From: Cokeromyces recurvatus
Taxonomy: Eukaryota > Mucoromycota > Mucoromycetes > Mucorales > Mucoraceae
Length of the DNA stretch: 64,000 nucleotides
Direction of reading: 5' to 3'
Assembly (NCBI RefSeq): GCF_025118155.1
Contig: NW_026251397.1
Coordinates: 455,501-519,500 of the forward strand
Part shown: piece after piece, positions 55,299 through 64,000 of the stretch
Numbering within the stretch: position 1 is the first letter of the stretch
Layout: each line of letters begins with the position of its first letter
Notes under the pieces: model-generated
The model's database searches: none
Told to the model about the DNA's origin: nothing
The model's input: the letters and a program-made list of their open reading frames with translations, nothing else
Made by a program: the position numbers and the translations under genes

Positions 55299-57638
55299 AT
55301 GGATTCTCAGTTAGAAGGTGACCGTAAACGTAAAGCTGAAGATTCAACAGAAATAAAGCAGGAAGAAACTCCTTTAAAGAAACCTCTATTAGAAACAACA
55401 ACGATAACAACGACAACAACAGCGACTGCAACACCAAATGATCAAAACGAAAATAAAGATGTAGCAGATGAAATAAAAAAGGAAGAGCAACAAGAATTAA
55501 AAGTAGAAAGCACTGAGCAAACTGTTAAAAAATCTGAAAATGCATTAACAACTGTTGTTCCCTTTGATCGCTTAATTATTCTTCATATAGAAGCTACTTG
55601 TGATGAAAATCTTACTAATCCTGCTGCAGTACAAGTAACAAAAGAAAATTCAGAGATTATTGGTAAAAAAAAAAATAGCCATTTTCAATAACCATATATA
55701 CTAATTCTTCCATCTTGATCATTTATAGAAATTTCATTTGTAGTAGTTGATGCGTCCAATATGGAAATCCTTCATAAACAACAAATTTATGTCAAACCTG
55801 AACGTACTCCTCTCACACCCTTTTGCAGTGAAATAACAGGTATCAAGTCAAGTGTTTTAGAAACGGCTGGCACTCTTAAAGATGCTATTACTAAGTTTGA
55901 TGAATATATTCAACAAGAAATTGAGACGCCCAAAAAATCTTTTTGTTTTGTAACTCATGGAGGTTGGGCACTTCGTATTCAATTACCTCGAGAATCTCGT
56001 GATAAAAATATCACTTTGCCCAACTATCTTGCCTATTGTCGTATGTTTGATCTTAAACAGGAAATTCAACGTTGGCAAGTACATCATCCTGAGGTTTCTC
56101 TCAGATCGACCTCAGTACGTGATCTTTGTGAAATCTTTGACTTATCCCGTGTTACAGATTACACAGTTGGCCTTAACAATGCCTTAACGACTGTTAACAT
56201 TTTACGTTACTTTTTAAGTTTTCACCACAATGATGTCTTTGTTCATCCAATTGATACTGAGGCTGATTTGAAGCAATTTAAAAAGGAAGAATCACGGGTA
56301 ATTCATTTGGCAGGTTTACCATTTGAAGTAACACAAGGTGAATTAGAAGCTTGGTTTTCTTCGAATGGACTTCGACCCACGACCATGTGGATGATTCAGC
56401 CTACAGATAATGCTAAACCTAGCATTTCTGGATTTGTTGTCTTTCAACAGCATGATGATGCTATGCGTGCACTCACCTTGAATGGACGTTGTTTGGGCGA
56501 TCGTCCAATCGAAGTCTGTCCCAGTTCCTCTCGTGTCATTGATGCAGCAGGTAACATGTTGGTTCCTTTCCCCTTACAAGCAAAGAGTCGACAATTACGT
56601 CCTGGAGACTGGAATTGTTCCAATTGTGGCTTTCATAACTTTGCCTCTCGTCTTTATTGTTTCAAATGTAATATAGAAAACCCTAACCCGGGACCACAGG
56701 CAGGTATGGGACCACCTGCTCAAACGTTTGTCATTGGTGATTGGATGTGTCCTAGCTGTAACTTTCATAATTATTCATCACGTATACAATGTAAAAAATG
56801 TGGAGCGCCTAAACCATCCAAGATATTTAAAGGGAATAAAAAGCTTGTGAATACACCACCCCCTTCCTCAGGACATCACTATCATGGTAGTGGAGGCCCT
56901 TATTATGGACGACCCCATCATCCTATTACCTTTAGACCTGGTGATTGGTATTGCCCTAATACAGCATGTGGATTTCAAAACTTTGCTTCTCGTAGTACTT
57001 GTTTTAAATGTCATACACCTAATCCCAATCAACAACCACAATATAACAATTATTCTTCTTCCTCTGAGCAAAATACACCACCGCAAGGAGTAACGACGAA
57101 TTATCATAATGTGTCTGGATATTCAGGAAGTAATACTAGTACTAATAATGGCAATAATAGTAGTAGTAATAGTAGTGGCGGCGGCGGCGGCGGCGGCTAT
57201 GGCGGAAGTGGAAGTGGCAGTGGTGGTTATGGGTATAATGGTGGACAATCTAATAATAGTAGTGGTAATAATGGTTATGGGTATAATAGTGGTGGATACG
57301 GACAATATACTAGTGGAGGATATGCGGGTGTAGGTGTAGGAGGGTACTCGTATAGTGGAGGAGGGTATTCTTATAGTGCAACATCACATCAAGTACCACC
57401 ATCTAATAATAGTGGACCACCCTTCAGAGCAGGAGATTGGATGTGGTAAGTAACATGCATTTGTCTAGCATTTATCAATTAGAAATTTAATCCTTATTTT
57501 TTTTTTTTTATTAGTCCTTCTTGTAATTCACATAATTTTGCTACAAGACATCAATGTCTTAAATGTAGTACGTCTAAACCCTATAATCCATCTGCTGCTG
57601 GATATAATCCAGCCATGTCTCCAATGAAACGTAAGTAA
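55299..57638 (+). CDS. NRP1: Nrp1-type RNA-binding protein (pseudo-exonuclease, RRM, four RanBP2 zinc fingers)
   Basis: Exons 55299-55662, 55729-57445 and 57515-57638 give 734 residues. A charged N-terminus is followed by an ERI1-like exonuclease fold (residues about 85-300) in which the acidic catalytic positions look replaced: LHIEATC for the usual DxExTC, THGGWALR for THGDWDL, and YTVGLNNA for HxGxDDA. An RRM comes next (VIHLAGLPFEVTQGELEAWF). Then there are four RanBP2-type zinc fingers: GDWNCSNCGFHN, GDWMCPSCNFHN, GDWYCPNTACGFQN and GDWMCPSCNSHN. A Gly/Asn/Tyr/Ser-rich low-complexity region separates fingers 3 and 4. Yeast Nrp1 has the same order and is found in stress granules. The fourth finger is completed only by splicing at 57445/57515. 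The stop follows MSPMKRK, although a further GTAAGT there could allow a longer form. Confidence 0.93.
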
Positions 57639-57698
57639 TTTCGTACGCAAACATACATGTATATTTTATTAATAATAATAAAAAAAAATTGGTATAAA

Positions 57699-58164
57699 TC
57701 AAATTTGTAATGCTTTTTGTAATTCATCTAATGCTTTGTTTACTAATTTACTATTTAAAAGGAGTTAAATTATGAATAAATTGTTTAAATGTACTTACAT
57801 TTGATTACTTAGTATAGATAAATGTGCTAATTCTTTGTCTAATTCATCACAATCTGTAATCAAAGATAAATTCAATTGCATGCTTTCATTCAATGCTTTT
57901 GTCAAATTAATCAATGACGTTTTATAAACTTTCCCTGATTCTGATGTAGATTTAGACATCTACGAAAAAGAAAAGAGAAAGAGAGAGAAACACATTTTAA
58001 TTTTTATAAATAATTTAATATATAAAACAAGCTACCTTTTTCATTGTTTTTTCAACTTGATTCAAATGATCTGTAAACTGTTTTGATAATCTTGTAGATG
58101 TTTCTTGAAGTTTTTCATATTGTTGAATATCAATTGGGATGTTATTTTCTGATGATGAAGACAT
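57699..58164 (-). CDS. Small coiled-coil protein, possibly BLOC-1/BORC-type subunit
   Basis: Three exons, 58164-58036, 57959-57799 and 57750-57699, encode 113 residues. It is almost entirely helical, with heptad-like spacing (QYEKLQETSTRLSKQFTDHL, INLTKALNESMQLNLSLITD, ELDKELAHLSILSNQ). Length and helical content resemble subunits of the BLOC-1 and BORC complexes of endosome/lysosome positioning, but no diagnostic motif confirms this and other small coiled-coil families fit too. Both small 3' exons keep phase. It converges on NRP1, with 60 bases between stop codons, and is divergent from the glucosamine-6-phosphate deaminase gene. Confidence 0.65.
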
Positions 58165-58533
58165 TAATTTTTTTTTTTTTTTGAGAATTTGAAACAATGG
58201 ATAAACTACAGTTTGTGACTTGATGACTGTATATAAAAAAAAAAAAACTAATAATTATGTAAGAAAGGTCATTATGTCATATTATATGACACATGCATAC
58301 ATCAAGTTTGAAACGCTATAATTATTTTCGATTTCTTCTTCTGGATAACATGTATACGAAACAATAATTTGCTTTGGAAGAAGGATGTGATTTATTTATT
58401 TATTTATTTCATGGATAAATTTTAATAATAAAAAAAAAAAGTTTCTCCTTTTATTTTTTTTATCATTGTTATTTATTTTTGTTTAAATGTTTCTCTTTTT
58501 CTTTTTCTTTCTCTTTTACTTTAAACTACAGAA
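58165..58533. other. Spacer between divergent small gene and GlcN6P deaminase
   Basis: About 370 bases, with T-rich tracts nearest the deaminase start. Probable divergent promoters; no recognised sites. Confidence 0.45.
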
Positions 58534-59604
58534 ATGAGATTAATTATTCGTGAAGACTATGATGAAGTATCTGAATTTGTTGGTAGAATGAAGATTCTTC
58601 AATAAATTTATCTTATCCTATTCGACTAAATAAATATATAAATATAGCTAACTATATCAAAGAACGTATAAGACAGTTTGAACCTACTTCAGAACGACCT
58701 TTCGTTCTCGGTCTTCCAACAGGATCATCACCGATTGGCGTCTATAAACGTCTTGTCTCCCTCTGTAAGTCTGGTAAACTCTCTTTTCAAAACGTAGTTA
58801 CGTTCAATATGGACGAGTACGTTGGCCTTCCGAGGGATCATCCTGAATCCTATCATTCCTTCATGTGGGAACATCTCTTTATGCATGTTGATATAAAGCC
58901 CGAAAATGTTCATATCTTGGACGGTAACGCACCTGACTTGGACGAAGAATGTAAAAAGTTTGAGACCGAGATTGCACGTGTGGGTGGCATTGAATTATTT
59001 TTGAGTGGTATCGGTCCAGACGGTCACATTGCCTTTAATGAACCCGGTTCAAGTTTGACGAGTAGGACGAGAGTCAAGACGTTAGCTTATGAAACAATTA
59101 TTGCAAACTCAAGATTTTTTGATGGAGATGTAGCTAAAGTACCCAAGTTAGCATTAACAGTAGGTGTGGCGACAGTGATGGATGCTCGTGAGGTACTTGT
59201 GATAATTACAGGAGCACACAAGGTAAAAAAAAAAAAAAAAAAAAAAAAATTGTAATTTATTGTATTTCTAACTTTATCATAGGCTATTGCATTGGCTAAA
59301 TGTATTGAAGAAGGAGTAAATCATATGTGGACTGTGTCTGCTATTCAAATGCATCCTAAGGGCTTAATTGTATGCGATGAAGATGCTACTCTTGAATTAC
59401 ATGTCAAGGTAAATTTAATAATTTTTTTTTTGTTGTATTCTTTTTTAATTCATATCATGATAGACTGTTAAATATTTCAAATCAATTGAACATGTTCATC
59501 AATCTTTAATTGGTTCTGAAAATCTATCACTTCAAGGTGGTGTTAAACAATTAAAAAATATAATATCTTCCACTAATAATAGACCTACGACTCCAATGGA
59601 GTAA
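58534..59604 (+). CDS. NAG1: Glucosamine-6-phosphate deaminase/isomerase
   Basis: Four exons, 58534-58582, 58648-59222, 59283-59408 and 59464-59604, give 296 residues, the normal length. The start [20 protein letters not shown] is typical. Motifs are [34 protein letters not shown] (Asp of the enolising step), [20 protein letters not shown] (Asp/His/Glu active site) and ITGAHKA at the exon 2/3 junction. It converts GlcN6P to fructose-6-phosphate and ammonia, the last step in catabolism of GlcNAc from chitin, so it links cell-wall sugar turnover to glycolysis. In ascomycete yeasts it clusters with GlcNAc-6P deacetylase and kinase; neither is next to it here. Intron 2 starts with a long A run directly after GT. 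Confidence 0.97.
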
Positions 59605-59735
59605 AATAAAATTATAAAAATTTAATATTGAAGTAGTGTATGTAGTTTATATTCAATTTCCTTTTTTTTTTACAATTCAGATTTTTTTTTTTCTATTTAT
59701 TTTATTTTTTTTTTCTGTTTAGTTTATTATATAAA

Positions 59736-61967
59736 ATGGAAATTGCGTCAACACATAATAGATGGGAAGACGATCATTCAGGAGGAAATAATCCAGGTGG
59801 TGGACCTATGCGTCGACCTATGGGCGGAAATATACCATTTTCAAAAATGGTATTTGACGGTAAACGAATGAGAAAAGCAATTCAACGAAGAACTGTTGAT
59901 TATAATCATAGTCTTGCAAAATGGATGCAGGTTAGAATCAAAATACAATTTACTTCCCTAAAACATTACTTATTAAAAGAAACTATATGTATAATAAACT
60001 TGATTTTTTTTTATTCTTTTTTTAATACCCTCTTTTATTTTATTTTTTTTCTTGTTACATTTACATTTTCTTGCTCAATTTGCTTTATTCATTTAAAAAC
60101 AAAATAAAACAAAACAAAAAAAACCAAAAAAAAAAACCAAAACAAAAACCAAAACCAAAAATTGATTTAGGAACGTGTATGGATCCGTGATAGAAGAGAC
60201 ACTCGATTTTTAAGACCTGATTCAAACTTCATTATTGATGTAAGTTTTTTTTTAAATGAATAAATGAATGAAATAATTAATCTTTTTCTGTCTTTTTTTT
60301 TGAAGTTATTACCTCCTGCAGCATATCTTGATAATCCTGTCAATGCGGTTACAACAAAATTCATTCATACATCAACTAATAAGATAAGATTTCCTGTCAA
60401 TGTTGTTCGAGTAAGTGTCTAAATTATATCAACTATAACATCCTTGTTTATTTATTTATTGTTATAGTGGACACCAGAGGGTCGTCGATTGATCACTGGC
60501 TCCTCCAGTGGTGAATTTACCCTATGGAACGGTCTTACCTTCAATTTTGAAACTATTCTACAAGCTCATGACTCAGCTGTACGTGCTATGAACTGGTCTC
60601 ACAACGATAACTGGATGGTGACTGGTGATCATAGTGGTATTATTAAATACTGGCAATCCAATATGAGCAATCTCAAGATGTTTCAAGGACATAAGGAAGC
60701 AATTCGAGACCTGACATTTGCGCCATCTGATACAAGATTTGCCACTTGCTCAGATGACTCACTTATCAAAATTTGGGATTTTAACACGGGCACAGAGGAA
60801 AAACAGTTAACAGGACATGGTTGGGATGTAAAGTGTATCGATTGGCACCCTTATAAAGCATTATTAGCTTCGGGAAGTAAAGATAATTTGATCAAGTTAT
60901 GGGATCCTAAAACAGCCAAAAATATTACAACACTGTAAAGTTGTTATATATACATTTAAATCAATTCAAATATATATAATAAGTCTAATTATTTACATGA
61001 ATAGGCATGGACATAAGAACACAGTATTAGCATTACAATGGAATCAAAATGGTAACTGGTTAGTGACGGCAGGTAGAGATCAACTTGTTAAAGTGTATGA
61101 TATTCGAACAATGAAAGAATTACAAGTATTTCGAGGACATAAAAAAGAAATTTGCTGTAAATTAAGCGATGATTCAATATATTTTATAAATCAATTTGTA
61201 TTTTTTTTTTCTAACATTTATTTTCATTAGCTGCCAAATGGCATCCTCAGCATGAAAGATTATTAGCCACTGGTGGTTCAGATGGTGCACTTATGTTCTG
61301 GATGACAGGTCAAGATGACCCTATAGGAGAACAAGAGACAGCTCATGAATCTAATATTTGGTCTTTAGACTGGCATCCTGTTGGTCACATTCTTGTCAGT
61401 GGATCTAATGATCATACAACTCGTTTTTGGACTCGGCCAAGACCTGGTGAATTAACAGCAGATAAATTCGATTCAAGTCAGCATCATGAAGAAGAAAGTA
61501 GCAGTAGTCAAATGTCAAATGAATTGATTGAGCCCCCTCCATTCAGACCTCATAATCAACCAATTAAAGTTACAGAACCACCCCCATTTAGACCTGCTAA
61601 TATGCCGCTTCCTGATAACAATCAACCACCCCCTTTTAGACCTGCTAATATGCCATTACCACCCTTTAGACCACTACCGCCACAATCTATAAGACAAAAT
61701 CAACCTTTATTACCACAACAGCTACAATTTCAACAACAACAACAACAACAACAGCAGCAGCAGCGATATCATTATGATGGAGGTTTTAGACCTCCTCCTC
61801 CTAATCCATTAATAAACAATAGAGGAAATTTTATGCATAATAAACAAAGGTATCACCAGCAGCAACCACTACAACAACAACAACAATATCAACAAAGGAA
61901 TTATAGACCTCCTCCCCCTATAAGCAGACATTATCAGCAACAAAGACCAAATATTAGAAAAAAATAA
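59736..61967 (+). CDS. PFS2: Polyadenylation factor subunit Pfs2/WDR33 (WD40)
   Basis: Six exons, 59736-59930, 60171-60239, 60306-60410, 60468-60934, 61005-61156 and 61231-61967, give 574 residues. The N-terminal block [19 protein letters not shown] is the WDR33/Pfs2 signature that contacts RNA and CPSF30. Seven WD repeats follow ([75 protein letters not shown] and others). The C-terminus is Pro/Gln/Arg-rich, with repeated PPPFRP units and polyQ. The protein recognises the AAUAAA-type signal and scaffolds the cleavage and polyadenylation factor in the nucleus. Intron 1 contains an A/C-only run before its acceptor. The gene converges on DHX35 with only 28 bases between stop codons. Confidence 0.96.
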
Positions 61968-61995
61968 AAATAATAAAAAATAAAAATAAAAAAAA

Positions 61996-63992
<1,997 letters not shown>

Positions 63993-64000
63993 CTATTTTT

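Noticed and set aside
57109..57333. Val/Ala/Ile-rich alternative frames in the Gly/Asn-rich part of NRP1
   Set aside because: Shadows of a GGN/GGT-rich low-complexity coding stretch.

Overview
The window reads as nuclear DNA of an early-diverging filamentous fungus, most likely Mucoromycota and probably Mucorales. The evidence is strongly AT-rich spacers with long A and T homopolymers, roughly 100 short GT-AG introns (mostly about 45-110 bases), and a gene set that is fungal throughout: an NKin-type kinesin-1, a group III (Nik1/OS-1) hybrid histidine kinase, a CBP4-type cytochrome bc1 assembly factor, Nrp1 and Pfs2. I assembled spliced models by hand, requiring GT-AG ends, phase continuity and family-conserved sequence across each junction. 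I saw no tRNA, rRNA, CRISPR array or origin. All family assignments are from memory of the families, without a database search.

Layout. 1-5.4 kb: 3' part of a dynactin p150 gene and a complete kinesin-1 heavy chain in tandem on +, two halves of microtubule transport. 6.1-9.9 kb: VPS18 on -. 11.3-14.3 kb: EDC3 on +, with its frame broken at an A6 run, converging on an orphan gene. 14.4-17.3 kb: a HECT ubiquitin ligase. 18.0-22.0 kb: a GYF-domain protein and a small ricin-B-fold lectin. 22.0-30.6 kb: the histidine kinase, whose poly-HAMP region is hugely expanded (about 21 HAMP modules, about 2650 residues). 30.6-34.6 kb: a 4-kb spacer containing a decayed, unidentified coding relic. 34.6-37.0 kb: bifunctional PFK-2/FBPase-2. 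39.7-43.9 kb: succinyl-CoA ligase beta, a CCDC47 homologue and CBP4. 44.2-46.0 kb: a dead non-LTR retrotransposon in two opposite-facing pieces. 46.3-47.9 kb: an unidentified polytopic membrane protein. 51.2-52.9 kb: a hexose transporter. 54.2-64 kb: a dense block with oligoribonuclease, Nrp1, a small coiled-coil protein, glucosamine-6-phosphate deaminase, Pfs2 and a DHX35 helicase.

No operon logic applies, since genes are independent. Themes do recur: RNA fate (EDC3, GYF protein, oligoribonuclease, Nrp1, Pfs2, DHX35), sugar and energy metabolism (PFK-2/FBPase-2, succinyl-CoA ligase, hexose transporter, GlcN6P deaminase, CBP4) and vesicle or motor transport (dynactin, kinesin, VPS18). Gene-dense parts have spacers of 28-370 bases. 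Spacers of 0.7-4 kb separate the other blocks and hold the relics.

The most unusual item is the histidine kinase. Its 276-bp repeat units, some nearly identical to each other, point to recent expansion and homogenisation inside a signalling gene.
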